Under the pieces are notes generated by a model. That model did not search any database, was not told the DNA's origin, and saw nothing but the letters and a program-made list of their open reading frames with translations. A stretch of DNA of 64,000 nt from a bacterium (GTDB lineage: Bacteria; Bacillota; Bacilli; Lactobacillales; Streptococcaceae), in assembly GCA_905221215.1 (NCBI GenBank), contig CAJNCI010000001.1:1-64000 (forward strand). The letters run 5' to 3'. Position numbers and translations under genes: made by a program. Shown here in pieces: positions 46,833 to 59,543 of this stretch; position 1 is the stretch's first letter; every line of letters begins with the position of its first letter.

Positions 46833-48447
46833 AAAATTAGTGGATATCAATATCCTCTATTCATCTAAGGAAGCTAATCTGGCTAAACTACGAAAGAAGC
46901 AAGCTAAGAATCCTGGGAAAAAAGTAAATGTTTCCGCTAGGGTCCTAATTTCTTACATTTTTTCCAGTCTTTTATTACTTATCTTTTTTAGTAATATAGC
47001 CTTTCGTTTTCCTTTTGAGGAAGTGCCAAGTTTTTTTAGTACGATGGTTGCTATTTTACTGGTGCTGGCCTTTTCAACTTCTTTCACTGCATTTTACAAT
47101 GTCTTTTATGAGAGTAAGGATCTGGCCTCCTATAGGCCCTATGCTTTTAAAGAATCAGAGATTATAATTGCTAAAGGATTGTCTGTTCTCTTGCCAGCTC
47201 TAACTGGAATTGTACCAATCCTAGCTTATTTTCTAGCCCTCTACATTAGGCTAGCTCCTTCTCTTTGGCTGGGCTTGCCTTTGATGCTACTGTCCTTGGC
47301 CTTATTATTTGTCTCTGTTACTTTAGTGATGGTAGTGGCAGTACATTTCTTGGCTCAGACTACGGTTTTCAGAAAGTATCAGTCTATTTTTTCGAATGTG
47401 ATGATTGGGATAGGAGTTCTCATACCTATAATATTTGTCTTCTTTCTACAGTCGACTTCTGGAAGTATTGTTGACAAAGTTAGAGACATTCCACTTCTCA
47501 TTTATCCTCTTCATATCTTTTACAAAATAGCAGTGGCTCCTTTTTCGACAGAAGCCTTAATGGGTCTGTTCGCTTGGATAATTCTAACTCTTTTCTTGCT
47601 TTACCTGACCAAAAAGAAAGTTCTTCCTCATTTTTATGACGTGATCCTACTTAATAGTGAGGAGAAGGTCAAAAAAGAACGTCGCAGTAAGGAGGGGCTT
47701 TCAACTACTAAAAAGGGCTTTTTCCGTATGGTTTTACGCTACCACCTCACCCTTTTGGGACAGGGGACTGGCGTGATTACAGTGCTTTTTACAAGTGCTT
47801 TCCTTCCTTATCTCATGATGATTGGTCTGATTTCCAACATCCGAGATTCTCAGATAGTTCCAGATATTCATCCTCCATACTGGTTACCCTTGTTTTTTAT
47901 AGCTCTTTTTATATCTGTTGTCAATAACAATATCACCAGCCTGCATTCAATTGCCTTATCCTTGGAGAGGGAAAATGTTGATTTTCTTAAGAGTTTACCC
48001 TTTGACTTCGCTCGTTATGTGAAAGTGAAATTTTGGATTATATTTGCTGTCCAGTCCTTTTTACCAGTTTTGATTTTACTTGGTCTTTCTCTATATCTAG
48101 GCTTGCCCATCCTTTCGATGATTTACCTTATTGTGGCCTGGATCTTTGCAAGTATCATCCTTTCTTGCCACCATTACCTTAAGGACGTGAAAAATCTGTC
48201 AACCAATTGGAGTAACATTACGGACTTGGTGAACCGTTCAAATCGTATAGTAGCAATTGTTTTACTCTTAATTTATAGTGCTATCTTAATGATTTTAGTC
48301 ATAGCAAGTTTATTCTTGGTTCGGTCTCTCTCCTCTATCCTTGCCATTAGCTTGGGAGTAGGAGCTCTTATCCTCTTGTTTGCTCTTGCTATTTTTGGCT
48401 ATCATTACTACCTGTCACGTATATTGGCAGAAATAGAAAAAAGATGA
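46813..48447 (+). CDS. ABC-2 type transporter permease
   Basis: The 544-residue protein is very hydrophobic, with about 12 membrane segments in two halves and a charged middle (KVKKERRSKEGLSTTKKG near 290). It pairs with the upstream ATPase, inside which its ATG at 46813 lies after AGGAGG at 46801-46806. The cargo is unknown; multi-span permeases of this shape often move lipids or peptides. Confidence 0.87.
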   Translation: MRLKIIKKLVDINILYSSKEANLAKLRKKQAKNPGKKVNVSARVLISYIFSSLLLLIFFSNIAFRFPFEEVPSFFSTMVAILLVLAFSTSFTAFYNVFYESKDLASYRPYAFKESEIIIAKGLSVLLPALTGIVPILAYFLALYIRLAPSLWLGLPLMLLSLALLFVSVTLVMVVAVHFLAQTTVFRKYQSIFSNVMIGIGVLIPIIFVFFLQSTSGSIVDKVRDIPLLIYPLHIFYKIAVAPFSTEALMGLFAWIILTLFLLYLTKKKVLPHFYDVILLNSEEKVKKERRSKEGLSTTKKGFFRMVLRYHLTLLGQGTGVITVLFTSAFLPYLMMIGLISNIRDSQIVPDIHPPYWLPLFFIALFISVVNNNITSLHSIALSLERENVDFLKSLPFDFARYVKVKFWIIFAVQSFLPVLILLGLSLYLGLPILSMIYLIVAWIFASIILSCHHYLKDVKNLSTNWSNITDLVNRSNRIVAIVLLLIYSAILMILVIASLFLVRSLSSILAISLGVGALILLFALAIFGYHYYLSRILAEIEKR

Positions 48448-48478
48448 GATAGATGGTTACTATCTTGATAAATTTCAT

Positions 48479-48509
48479 TTGACAAAACACTTTCAAAGTT
48501 TGTTAAAAT
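48479..48509 (+). promoter_or_regulatory. Promoter of the 72-residue membrane protein gene
   Basis: TTGACA (48479-48484) and TAAAAT (48504-48509) are 19 bp apart; TTAAAA one base earlier gives 18 bp. Confidence 0.55.
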
Positions 48510-48561
48510 GTGATTGTAAATTATTAATATTGGTAATCAAAAAAATATAGGGAGGAATGTT

Positions 48562-48780
48562 TTGAATAAGAAATATAATATAGTTCTATTATTGTTGTTT
48601 ATAGTTTATTTATTTGGATATTTTTCTATTTCAAAAACGTTAATTCCCATAATGTGTGTGATTCAAGTATTTTTGATAGAACATATATTTAGAGTTCGGA
48701 ATAGGATTATGCAGATAGGTGAAATGATAATTATTGTTGCTTCTATAATATTATTTATTGATAGTATATTTGGTTTGTAA
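48562..48780 (+). CDS. Small two- or three-span membrane protein, unknown
   Basis: The 72-residue product is almost entirely hydrophobic (VLLLLFIVYLFGYF; a middle span; MIIIVASIILFIDSIFGL) with a short basic loop RVRNRIM. TTG at 48562 is the only workable start, and AGGGAGG at 48549-48555 is a strong ribosome binding site 6 bp away. It has its own promoter and is AT-rich. I do not recognise a family; immunity proteins and small exported toxins have this look, but nothing here proves either. Confidence 0.65.
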   Translation: MNKKYNIVLLLLFIVYLFGYFSISKTLIPIMCVIQVFLIEHIFRVRNRIMQIGEMIIIVASIILFIDSIFGL

Positions 48781-48939
48781 CAAAAGGCTTTTCTATAAAA
48801 TCAAATTTTCCAGATATCTGCTGAAACTGATTTATCTCCTCTCTATGACTTCCCATCTTTATTCTATTATCTTTGTCACTAAATTTGACAGACACATATT
48901 ACTGATACAACCTCTCTACCTATAATCTCAAAGTTAATC

Positions 48940-48981
48940 TGAGGCTAGTTTCTTAGTTTGCTCTTTGATTTTCATTGAATT
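48940..48981 (+). repeat. boxC remnant of a BOX element
   Basis: GGCTAGTTTCTTAGTTTGCT and TTTGATTTTCATTGAATTTT match boxC with few changes; boxA and boxB are absent. Confidence 0.65.
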
Positions 48982-48991
48982 TTATTTGATA

Positions 48992-49030
48992 AAAAGAATG
49001 CTCCTCCAAGGCGGAAGAGCATTTTTTATT
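48992..49030. terminator. Terminator of ltaS
   Basis: ATGCTC-TCC pairs with GGA-GAGCAT around AAGGC. T-runs on both strands suggest that it can work in both directions. Confidence 0.8.
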
Positions 49031-51176
49031 GTGATTTTGATTCGGTTTCTGCCGACTCTGGGTGGAGTTCTTGGTAACTTGGTGCCTTGAAAAGGTCAGT
49101 ACTAGTTTTGCCTTGTCGTTGGCTAAAGAGGCTCGTTGATTGACTACCTTTTTCCTGCTCAATCTTTTGCAGAATTGGTAAAGAATTGAGGTAAGAAATA
49201 CTTTCTGTATCAACTTTTCCAAGATGATCTGCTTGGTAGAAACGTATCAAATCGCCAGTTTGAATCTGATCGCTGATTTTCAGCTGTTGACTGGCTGCTT
49301 GACGAACGATTTCTAGTTCAGTCTGAGCTTGTTCATCAAGATTACTGATTTCAAGACCGCTCTCAGTATAGTAGGTTCGTCCGTCATAACTGGTGTATTT
49401 AGGTGTGACGAAGGAATTGGCAGTTCGAAAGGCAACGATTTCTTGATGATCTGGTGACAGGAGGTCTTGTCCAACTTGAAGGAAGGAATTGGACTCAATA
49501 CCAAGGAGGTGTTCGAGAGTCGGTAAGATATCGACTTGCCCGCCGTAGGTATTGATGATTTGTCCCTTTTCATAACCAGGCATGACCACCATAAAAGGCA
49601 CTCGTTGCAACATGGCATTATCGTAATTCGACCAATTCTCAGAAGTCTTTCCGATCAATGGCGCTAGGTCAGGATTGCGGGAGTTGGAAATGCCATAGTG
49701 GTCTCCGTAAATGACGATGATGGATTTTTCATAGAGGCCACTTTCTTTGAGATAGTCAAAGAAAGCCTTGATGGCACTGTCCAGATAGTTGGCTGTTTGA
49801 AAGTAGCCATTGATTGTTTCATCTTTGGTTTTGGCCAAGGGGAAACCAAGCTCATCGCCAGTCAGATTGCTAGCATAGGGATAGTGATTGGACACTGTGA
49901 TATACTTGGCATAAAAAGGCTGCTGTAAATGCTCCAGATATTGGATAGAATCTTTCATCATGATTTTATCATTTAAACCATATTGGAAAGAATTGCTACT
50001 GTCCTGCTTAGTAAAATAGGATGCATCAAAGAAGTAATGATAGCCCCATTGTTTGTAGGTCGTATTTCGGTTCCAGAAGGTCCCGATATTACCGTGAAAG
50101 ACAGCACTTGATTGATAACCGTTTTTTGATAGGATAAAAGGGGCTGCCTGCTGGGTATTGGTGCCACCGTAATTGACCATGAAGGAACCTTGGTCAAGGC
50201 CAAATAAACCGGTCTCCAGCATGGTTTCCGCATCTGAGGTTTTACCAGCCTTGACTTGGTTAAAGATATTCGAAAAGGCTAGTGTAGATTGCGAATGGTA
50301 GAGGGAATTCAGGAAAGGAGTGACTTCATGCTCAGTTCCATCTAGGTTGAGTTTATAGTCAAGCAGGAACTGCTGGAAACTCTCCAAGTGGAGATAAATC
50401 ACATTTTTCCCTTTAGCCAAGCCAAAATAGTCTGGATTGGGCTTAGCCGAATGTTCTTGAATATAATCTGTAATAGGTTGAAGGTCAGTCTCAGAGGCCT
50501 TAGCACGTTCCTTGTTGGCGCTGTAGGATTGGTTGGCACTATAACCTAGAAAGGCTGGCAAACTGAGGGCACGAACAACATAATAATTCGAAAATCCTCG
50601 TGACAGGAGATCGGGACGTTCAATTTCAGCCAAGAAAAGATTAGCTGAAAAAAGCAGGGCTGAAAGTGCAGTGATAGCAACACTGGAGCGGAATTTGAAA
50701 GGTCTCCTATCCAGCTGGATGAATTTTTTAAAGAAAAGAAAAGCCATCAGTGGGAAATCCATAAAATAGATGAAATCCCAAGGACGCAGTAACTCTAGTT
50801 CCGCAGTACCGACAGACACCTTGCTGACCACCTTCATGGTATTAGCCGTGATAAAGTCGCTAAATTCTCGATAGTAAAAGACATTGGAATAAAGCCAAAT
50901 GAATAAAAGGCTATAAATAGCTATACTCAGGCCATAAAAGACCTTGGTTGACCGAGCGTAGAGGGCTAGAGCCAGCAGGAGTAGCCCCAAGGGAAGGGGA
51001 TTGAAAAAGGCGATAAAGGCAAGGTAATTTCCCTGCAATTTGCCCACTTGAATATCTAAGTTAAAGTCAACGGTATAGGCTAATAAGGTTTTGAGCCAAT
51101 AGAGGATTAAAAGGGTTAGGACAAAACCCAGTCTGGTACCGATGGCTTTTTGGATTTTGTTAAAATTGCTTTTCAC
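49026..51176 (-). CDS. ltaS: LTA synthase family protein (sulfatase domain)
   Basis: LtaS-type enzymes polymerise glycerol phosphate from phosphatidylglycerol on the outer membrane face. The 716-residue product has five N-terminal membrane spans and then an extracellular sulfatase-like domain. Metal and active-site residues are visible: Glu265 (HLESF), nucleophile Thr313 (GKTSDAE) and Asp492-His493 (IYGDHYG). It starts with GTG at 51176, with AGGA 10 bp upstream. It is alone on the minus strand between an ABC operon and the aro operon. I do not recall an LtaS gene at this site in pneumococcus, which builds choline-type LTA, so this fits S. mitis/S. oralis better. Confidence 0.88.
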   Translation of the reverse strand: MKSNFNKIQKAIGTRLGFVLTLLILYWLKTLLAYTVDFNLDIQVGKLQGNYLAFIAFFNPLPLGLLLLALALYARSTKVFYGLSIAIYSLLFIWLYSNVFYYREFSDFITANTMKVVSKVSVGTAELELLRPWDFIYFMDFPLMAFLFFKKFIQLDRRPFKFRSSVAITALSALLFSANLFLAEIERPDLLSRGFSNYYVVRALSLPAFLGYSANQSYSANKERAKASETDLQPITDYIQEHSAKPNPDYFGLAKGKNVIYLHLESFQQFLLDYKLNLDGTEHEVTPFLNSLYHSQSTLAFSNIFNQVKAGKTSDAETMLETGLFGLDQGSFMVNYGGTNTQQAAPFILSKNGYQSSAVFHGNIGTFWNRNTTYKQWGYHYFFDASYFTKQDSSNSFQYGLNDKIMMKDSIQYLEHLQQPFYAKYITVSNHYPYASNLTGDELGFPLAKTKDETINGYFQTANYLDSAIKAFFDYLKESGLYEKSIIVIYGDHYGISNSRNPDLAPLIGKTSENWSNYDNAMLQRVPFMVVMPGYEKGQIINTYGGQVDILPTLEHLLGIESNSFLQVGQDLLSPDHQEIVAFRTANSFVTPKYTSYDGRTYYTESGLEISNLDEQAQTELEIVRQAASQQLKISDQIQTGDLIRFYQADHLGKVDTESISYLNSLPILQKIEQEKGSQSTSLFSQRQGKTSTDLFKAPSYQELHPESAETESKSQ

Positions 51177-51257
51177 ACATTTTACTTCCTAATTTTTTAT
51201 TAGTATTAGTATACCATTTTTTAAAAGAAGAGTAAAAAAGCAAGGGTAGTTTCTTTT

Positions 51258-51286
51258 TTGAGAATTGTCTAAAAGTTTGATATAAT
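51258..51286 (+). promoter_or_regulatory. Promoter of the rlmI-aro operon, leaderless
   Basis: TTGAGA (51258-51263), 17 bp, TATAAT (51281-51286). The ATG at 51294 is only 7 bp after the -10, so transcription should begin at the start codon. Confidence 0.7.
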
Positions 51287-51293
51287 GGTAGTT

Positions 51294-52457
51294 ATGAATA
51301 GAATAAGAGTTAGCAAAAGGGTTGAAAAGAAGCTCGCCAAAGGTCTGGTTTTACTAGAAGCCAGTGATCTTGAGAATGTCAATCTTAAGGATCAGGAAGT
51401 AGAAGTGCAGAGTCAGGAAGGAAACTTTCTTGGGACTGCCTACCTTTCTCAGCAAAACAAGGGCTTGGGCTGGTTTATCAGCAAGGACAAGGTGACCTTC
51501 AATCAAGCTTTCTTTGAAATGCTGTTTAGACAAGCTAAAGAAAATAGAAGCGCCTACTATCAAGATGATTTGACGACTGCCTTTCGTCTCTTTAACCAAG
51601 AGGGAGATGGCTTTGGGGGTCTGACAGTGGACCTTTATGGCGATTATGCTGTCTTTTCTTGGTATAACTCTTATGTTTATCAGATTCGCAAGGTTATCTC
51701 AGAAGCCTTTAGACAGGTTTTTCCTGAGATTTTAGGGACCTATGAGAAGATCCGCTTTAAGGGGCTAGACTACGAATCTGCCCATGTTTATGGTCAAGAA
51801 GCACCTGACTTTTTCACTGTTTTGGAAAATGGTGTCTTGTATCAGGTCTTCATGAATGATGGCTTGATGACAGGAATTTTCCTAGACCAGCATGAGGTTC
51901 GTGGTAGCTTAGTTGACGGTTTGGCTATGGGCAAATCCTTGCTCAATATGTTTTCCTATACAGCAGCCTTTTCAGTAGCTGCGGCTATGGGAGGAGCAAG
52001 TCAGACAACTTCTGTGGACCTAGCCAAACGTTCACTAGAATTGTCTCAAGCGCATTTTCAGGCAAATGGGCTCAGAACAGATGCCCATCGTTTTATAGTC
52101 ATGGATGTCTTTGAATATTTCAAGTATGCCAAACGAAAAGGCTTGACCTATGATGTCATTGTTCTAGATCCGCCTAGCTTTGCTCGGAATAAAAAACAAA
52201 CATTTTCGGTGGCTAAGGATTATCATAAGTTGATTTCCCAGAGTCTTGATATTTTAAATCCGGGAGGGATTATCATTGCCAGTACCAATGCTGCCAATGT
52301 TTCCCGTCAGAAATTCACAGAACAAATTGATAAAGGCTTTGCAGGAAGAAGTTACAATATTTTAGACAAATACGGTCTTCCAGCAGATTTCGCCTATAAT
52401 AAAAAAGATGAAAGTAGTAATTACCTCAAGGTGATTAGTATGAAGGTTAGTAAATGA
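51294..52457 (+). CDS. RlmI-like 23S rRNA (cytosine-C5) methyltransferase
   Basis: The 387-residue protein has an N-terminal PUA domain (about 1-75) and a class I SAM domain with [19 protein letters not shown] and [16 protein letters not shown]. This is the RlmI/RlmK pattern of rRNA methylases. The ATG at 51294 has no leader and no ribosome binding site; the earlier in-frame TTG/GTG-type start at 51285 lies in the promoter. aroD starts within its stop codon (ATGA), so it leads the aromatic operon. Confidence 0.88.
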   Translation: MNRIRVSKRVEKKLAKGLVLLEASDLENVNLKDQEVEVQSQEGNFLGTAYLSQQNKGLGWFISKDKVTFNQAFFEMLFRQAKENRSAYYQDDLTTAFRLFNQEGDGFGGLTVDLYGDYAVFSWYNSYVYQIRKVISEAFRQVFPEILGTYEKIRFKGLDYESAHVYGQEAPDFFTVLENGVLYQVFMNDGLMTGIFLDQHEVRGSLVDGLAMGKSLLNMFSYTAAFSVAAAMGGASQTTSVDLAKRSLELSQAHFQANGLRTDAHRFIVMDVFEYFKYAKRKGLTYDVIVLDPPSFARNKKQTFSVAKDYHKLISQSLDILNPGGIIIASTNAANVSRQKFTEQIDKGFAGRSYNILDKYGLPADFAYNKKDESSNYLKVISMKVSK

Positions 52458-53131
52458 AATTAATCGTTTCAGTAATGCCAAGAAGTTTAGAGGAGGCACA
52501 GGCACTTGATGCCACGAGGTATCTGGATGCCGACATCATTGAATGGCGAGCCGATTATCTGCCTAAAGAAGCGATTTTGCAGGTGGCTCCAGCTATTTTT
52601 GAAAAATTCGCAGGCCGTGAGTTGGTTTTCACATTGCGAACTCGCTCTGAAGGGGGACAAATCGACCTTTCTCCAGAAGAATATATCCATCTCATCAAGG
52701 AAGTAGCGCAACTCTATCAACCAGACTATATTGATTTTGAGTACTACAGCTACAAGGATGTTTTTGAGGAAATGCTGGACTTCCCAAATCTCGTTTTGAG
52801 TTACCACAATTTCCAAGAAACGCCTGAAAACATGATGGAAATCTTGTCAGAGTTGACGAGCCTAAATCCAAAACTGGTCAAGGTTGCGGCTATGGCTCAT
52901 ACGGAGCAGGATGTCTTAGACTTGATGAACTATACACGAGGCTTTAAAACCCTCAATCCTGAACAGGAATATGTGACTATTTCTATGGGCAAGGTGGGTA
53001 AAGTCTCTCGTATCACTGCGGATGTGACGGGTTCTAGCTGGTCCTTTGCTAGTCTAGATGAGGCTAGTGCCCCTGGTCAGATTTCTCTAGCTAGCATGAA
53101 AAAAATTCGGGAGATTTTGGATGAAGCTTGA
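52454..53131 (+). CDS. aroD: 3-dehydroquinate dehydratase, type I
   Basis: AroD removes water from 3-dehydroquinate (third shikimate step) through a Schiff base. The 225-residue product has the type I features [16 protein letters not shown] with the catalytic His, and [12 protein letters not shown] with the Schiff-base Lys. Its ATG overlaps the previous stop, and its end overlaps aroE by 11 bp. Confidence 0.96.
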   Translation: MKLIVSVMPRSLEEAQALDATRYLDADIIEWRADYLPKEAILQVAPAIFEKFAGRELVFTLRTRSEGGQIDLSPEEYIHLIKEVAQLYQPDYIDFEYYSYKDVFEEMLDFPNLVLSYHNFQETPENMMEILSELTSLNPKLVKVAAMAHTEQDVLDLMNYTRGFKTLNPEQEYVTISMGKVGKVSRITADVTGSSWSFASLDEASAPGQISLASMKKIREILDEA

Positions 53132-53975
53132 TGGCTATACACGTTTAGCTGCAGTTGTTGCCAATCCTATTAAGCATTCTATTTCGCCCTTTATCCACAA
53201 TAGGGCCTTTGAGGCGACAGCTACCAACGGTGCTTATGTAGCTTGGGAGATTGAAGCGAGTGACTTGGCAGAAACAGTGGCCAATATTCGTCGCTACCAG
53301 ATGTTTGGTATCAACCTGTCCATGCCCTATAAGGAGCAAGTGATTCCATATTTGGATGAGCTGAGTGACGAAGCGCGCTTGATCGGTGCGGTTAATACAG
53401 TTGTCAATGAGAATGGCAATTTAATTGGATATAATACAGATGGCAAGGGATTTTTTAAGAGCTTGCCTTCTTTTACAATTACAGATAAGAAGATGACCCT
53501 GCTGGGTGCAGGTGGTGCGGCCAAGTCCATTCTGGCGCAAGCTATTTTGGATGGCGTTAGTCAGATTTCGGTCTTTGTTCGTTCAGTTTCTATGGAAAAA
53601 ACAAGACCTTACCTAGACAAGTTACAGGAGCAAACAGGCTTTAAAGTGGACTTGTATGCTTTAGAAGATGTTTCTGAACTGCAAGCAAGGATTGCTGAGT
53701 CGGATTTACTGGTCAATGCCACCAGTGTGGGCATGGATGGCCAATCCTCTCCAGTTCCTGAAAGCATAGTCTTACCAGAAACTCTCTTGGTGGCAGATAT
53801 TATTTACCAACCCTTTGAAACCCCATTTTTAAAATGGGCTAGGAGGCAGGGCAATCAAGCGGTCAATGGTTTGGGAATGTTGCTCTATCAAGCTGCAGAA
53901 GCTTTTCAACTGTGGACAGGCAAGGAAATGCCGACAGAAGAAATTTGGCAGTCCTTAACAGAAAAATACCAATAA
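53121..53975 (+). CDS. aroE: Shikimate dehydrogenase
   Basis: AroE reduces 3-dehydroshikimate to shikimate with NADPH. The 284-residue protein shows [13 protein letters not shown] (substrate site), [11 protein letters not shown] with catalytic Lys, GYNTDGKGF and the nucleotide motif [11 protein letters not shown]. It sits in the aro operon, overlapping aroD, with an 18-bp gap to aroB. Confidence 0.96.
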   Translation: MKLDGYTRLAAVVANPIKHSISPFIHNRAFEATATNGAYVAWEIEASDLAETVANIRRYQMFGINLSMPYKEQVIPYLDELSDEARLIGAVNTVVNENGNLIGYNTDGKGFFKSLPSFTITDKKMTLLGAGGAAKSILAQAILDGVSQISVFVRSVSMEKTRPYLDKLQEQTGFKVDLYALEDVSELQARIAESDLLVNATSVGMDGQSSPVPESIVLPETLLVADIIYQPFETPFLKWARRQGNQAVNGLGMLLYQAAEAFQLWTGKEMPTEEIWQSLTEKYQ

Positions 53976-53993
53976 AGAAAGGGAGATTCTCCT

Positions 53994-55061
53994 ATGAAAA
54001 TCAGAATCGATATTCCTCATCATCCTTATGATATTCAGATTGAAAAAGGTTGTCTGGCTCAAGCTGGTCAGTGGTTGCGAGAACTCTGGCAACCACAAAA
54101 AGTAGTCATTGTAACCGACAACCATGTAGCTTCTCTCTATGCAGAGAAGGTCAAGCTCAGCCTAGAAGATGCTGGTTTTCAGGTAGCAGTCTTTGACTTT
54201 TTAGAAGGCGAAGAAAGAAAGAATTTAACCACTGTCCAGAAAGTCTATGAATTTCTAGTCAAACAAGGTCTAACTCGTAGCGATGGAATCGTGGCTCTTG
54301 GCGGTGGTGTCGTTGGAGACTTGTCTGGTTTCGTAGCCTCTACCTATATGCGAGGCATTCACTTTGTTCAGATTCCGACTAGTTTGACAGCCCAGGTGGA
54401 TTCTTCTATCGGTGGAAAGACGGGTGTCAATACTCCTTTTGCTAAGAATATGGTGGGTACCTTTGCCCAACCAGATGGGGTTCTGATTGACCCGCTTGTC
54501 CTTGAAACTCTTGGAAAAAGAGAGTTGATTGAAGGGATGGGTGAGGTCATCAAGTATGGCTTGATTGAGGATCCAGAACTTTGGAAAATCTTGACGGAGT
54601 TGGATGGTTCTGTAGAGAGTATTTTAGAAAGTTCGGAGACTTTGATTGAACATTCTTGTCAGGTCAAGCGCAAGATGGTGGTTGAGGATGAGTTGGACAA
54701 TGGTGTTCGCCTTTACCTCAACTTTGGCCACACTATTGGCCATGCCATTGAAGCAACGGCTGGTTATGGTAAGGTCATGCATGGCGAGGCTGTAGCTATG
54801 GGCATGGTTCAGATTTCCAAGGTTGCTGAGGAGAAGGGACTTATGCCAGCTGGTATTACCCAATCTATCACAGAGATGTGTCAGAAATTTGGACTACCTG
54901 TTGACTATGAAAACTGGGATGTTGACAAGCTTTATCAGGCTCTTACTCATGACAAGAAAGCGCGCGGCAACACTTTGAAATTGGTCTTGGTGCCAGAGCT
55001 TGGTTCAGCGACCATTCACCCAGTTTCTCTGGAAGAGATGAAAGACTACTTGGTAAAATAA
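53994..55061 (+). CDS. aroB: 3-dehydroquinate synthase
   Basis: AroB turns DAHP into 3-dehydroquinate using NAD and a divalent metal. The 355-residue product has [19 protein letters not shown] and [19 protein letters not shown], and the metal ligands in [11 protein letters not shown] and [14 protein letters not shown] precedes the ATG. No DAHP synthase gene lies in the window. Confidence 0.97.
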   Translation: MKIRIDIPHHPYDIQIEKGCLAQAGQWLRELWQPQKVVIVTDNHVASLYAEKVKLSLEDAGFQVAVFDFLEGEERKNLTTVQKVYEFLVKQGLTRSDGIVALGGGVVGDLSGFVASTYMRGIHFVQIPTSLTAQVDSSIGGKTGVNTPFAKNMVGTFAQPDGVLIDPLVLETLGKRELIEGMGEVIKYGLIEDPELWKILTELDGSVESILESSETLIEHSCQVKRKMVVEDELDNGVRLYLNFGHTIGHAIEATAGYGKVMHGEAVAMGMVQISKVAEEKGLMPAGITQSITEMCQKFGLPVDYENWDVDKLYQALTHDKKARGNTLKLVLVPELGSATIHPVSLEEMKDYLVK

Positions 55062-55070
55062 GGAGAACGT

Positions 55071-56237
55071 ATGAGATATTTAACTGCAGGAGAATCACAC
55101 GGCCCCCGTCTGACGGCTATCATTGAAGGAATTCCAGCTGGACTTCCTTTGACAGCTGAGGATATCAATGGGGACCTCAAACGCCGTCAGGGTGGCTACG
55201 GTCGTGGTGGTCGTATGAAGATTGAGAGTGACCAGGTTGTCTTTACTTCTGGCGTTCGTCACGGGAAGACGACAGGGGCTCCGATTACCATGGATGTCAT
55301 CAATAAGGACCACCAAAAATGGCTGGACATTATGTCTGCTGAGGACATTGAAGACCGCCTTAAAAGTAAACGAAAAATCACCCATCCACGTCCAGGGCAT
55401 GCCGATTTGGTTGGGGGCATCAAGTACCGTTTTGATGATTTACGAAATTCTTTGGAGCGTTCATCAGCTCGTGAAACCACCATGCGAGTGGCAGTCGGGG
55501 CTGTAGCCAAACGCCTCTTGGCTGAACTGGATATGGAGATTGCCAACCATGTCGTGGTCTTTGGTGGCAAGGAAATCGATGTACCTGAAAATCTGACAGT
55601 GGCTGAGATTAAGGAGCGAACTGCCCAGTCTGAAGTTTCTATTGTCAATCAAGAACGAGAGCAGGAAATCAAGGACTATATTGACCAAATCAAACGTGAC
55701 GGTGATACCATCGGTGGGGTTGTGGAGACAGTCGTCGGAGGCGTACCAGTAGGACTTGGTTCCTATGTCCAATGGGACAGAAAATTGGATGCGAGATTGG
55801 CCCAAGCCGTTGTTTCTATCAATGCTTTTAAAGGGGTGGAATTTGGTCTTGGCTTTGAAGCTGGTTACCGCAAAGGCAGCCAAGTTATGGACGAAATTCT
55901 CTGGTCTAAAGAAGATGGTTATACTCGCCGTACCAACAATTTGGGTGGCTTTGAAGGTGGTATGACTAATGGGCAACCTATTGTTGTTCGTGGCGTTATG
56001 AAACCCATTCCTACTCTCTATAAGCCTCTTATGAGTGTGGATATCGAAACCCACGAACCTTACAAGGCAACCGTGGAGAGAAGTGATCCGACCGCTCTTC
56101 CAGCTGCCGGAGTGGTCATGGAAGCCGTTGTGGCTACGGTTCTGGCACAAGAAATCCTTGAAAAATTCTCATCAGATAATCTTGAGGAATTAAAAGAAGC
56201 GGTAGCCCAACACCGAGACTATACAAAGAACTATTAA
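55071..56237 (+). CDS. aroC: Chorismate synthase
   Basis: AroC makes chorismate from EPSP and needs reduced FMN. The 388-residue product starts [19 protein letters not shown] and includes the family words [20 protein letters not shown] and [21 protein letters not shown] lies 4-9 bp before the ATG. The tyrA gene follows after 9 bp. Confidence 0.97.
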   Translation: MRYLTAGESHGPRLTAIIEGIPAGLPLTAEDINGDLKRRQGGYGRGGRMKIESDQVVFTSGVRHGKTTGAPITMDVINKDHQKWLDIMSAEDIEDRLKSKRKITHPRPGHADLVGGIKYRFDDLRNSLERSSARETTMRVAVGAVAKRLLAELDMEIANHVVVFGGKEIDVPENLTVAEIKERTAQSEVSIVNQEREQEIKDYIDQIKRDGDTIGGVVETVVGGVPVGLGSYVQWDRKLDARLAQAVVSINAFKGVEFGLGFEAGYRKGSQVMDEILWSKEDGYTRRTNNLGGFEGGMTNGQPIVVRGVMKPIPTLYKPLMSVDIETHEPYKATVERSDPTALPAAGVVMEAVVATVLAQEILEKFSSDNLEELKEAVAQHRDYTKNY

Positions 56238-56246
56238 GGAGTTCCT

Positions 56247-57350
56247 ATGGCAAAAACAATCTATATCGCAGGTCTTGGTTTGATTGGTGCCTCTATGGCA
56301 CTCGGTATCAAACGTGATCATCCAGATTATGAAATTTTAGGTTATAATCGCAGTCAAGTTTCGAGAGATATCGCCTTGAAAGAAGGCATGATTGACCGTG
56401 CAACGGATGATTTTGCCAGTTTTGCTCCTTTGGCAGATATCATCATCCTCAGTTTGCCAATCAAACAAACCATTGCTTTCATTAAGGAGTTGGCCGACTT
56501 GGACTTGAAAGAGGGAGTGATTATTTCAGATGCTGGTTCGACCAAGTCAGCCATTGTGGATGCGGCGGAGCAGTATTTGGCTGGTAAGCCTGTTCGTTTT
56601 GTTGGTGCTCATCCTATGGCTGGTAGTCACAAGACAGGGGCCGCCTCTGCGGATGTCAATCTCTTTGAAAATGCCTATTATATCTTTACACCTTCGAGTC
56701 TGACAGGTCAGGACACGCTTGAGGAAATGAGGGACTTGCTTTCAGGACTTCATGCGCGCTTTATCGAGATTGATGACAAGGAGCACGATCGGGTGACTTC
56801 TCAGATTAGCCATTTTCCTCATATTCTGGCTTCTAGTCTCATGGAGCAGACTGCTGTTTATGCTCAAGAACATGAGATGGCAAGACGCTTTGCGGCCGGT
56901 GGTTTTCGAGACATGACCCGAATTGCGGAAAGCGAGCCAGGTATGTGGACCTCCATTCTCTTGTCTAATCGTGAGACCATTTTGGATCGAATTGCGGATT
57001 TCAAGGAACGTTTAGATGAGATTGGACAGGCCATCAGCAAGGGAAATGAAGAGCAAATCTGGAACTTTTTCAATCAGGCGCGTGAGCAACGGCAGGCTAT
57101 GGAAATCCATAAGCGTGGTGGTGTGGACAGTTCTTACGATCTCTATGTTGACGTTCCCGATGAAGAAGATGTCATTTTGCGAATCTTAGAATTGCTACGT
57201 GGAACTTCTTTGGTTAACATCCACATCAATGAGGAAAACCGTGAGGATATTCACGGGATTCTACAAATTTCATTTAAAAATGCCCAAGATTTAGAACGAG
57301 CCGAGAACCTGATAACAGAAAATACCGACTACACAGTCGTTGTCAAATAA
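56247..57350 (+). CDS. tyrA: Prephenate dehydrogenase
   Basis: TyrA oxidises prephenate to hydroxyphenylpyruvate for tyrosine. The 367-residue protein has a Rossmann motif [13 protein letters not shown], the substrate-site word [12 protein letters not shown] and the [18 protein letters not shown] helix. A C-terminal ACT-like domain starts near residue 298 ([19 protein letters not shown]) and is likely the site of tyrosine feedback. Confidence 0.95.
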   Translation: MAKTIYIAGLGLIGASMALGIKRDHPDYEILGYNRSQVSRDIALKEGMIDRATDDFASFAPLADIIILSLPIKQTIAFIKELADLDLKEGVIISDAGSTKSAIVDAAEQYLAGKPVRFVGAHPMAGSHKTGAASADVNLFENAYYIFTPSSLTGQDTLEEMRDLLSGLHARFIEIDDKEHDRVTSQISHFPHILASSLMEQTAVYAQEHEMARRFAAGGFRDMTRIAESEPGMWTSILLSNRETILDRIADFKERLDEIGQAISKGNEEQIWNFFNQAREQRQAMEIHKRGGVDSSYDLYVDVPDEEDVILRILELLRGTSLVNIHINEENREDIHGILQISFKNAQDLERAENLITENTDYTVVVK

Positions 57351-57360
57351 GGAGAAAATC

Positions 57361-59539
<2,179 letters not shown>

Positions 59540-59543
<4 letters not shown>

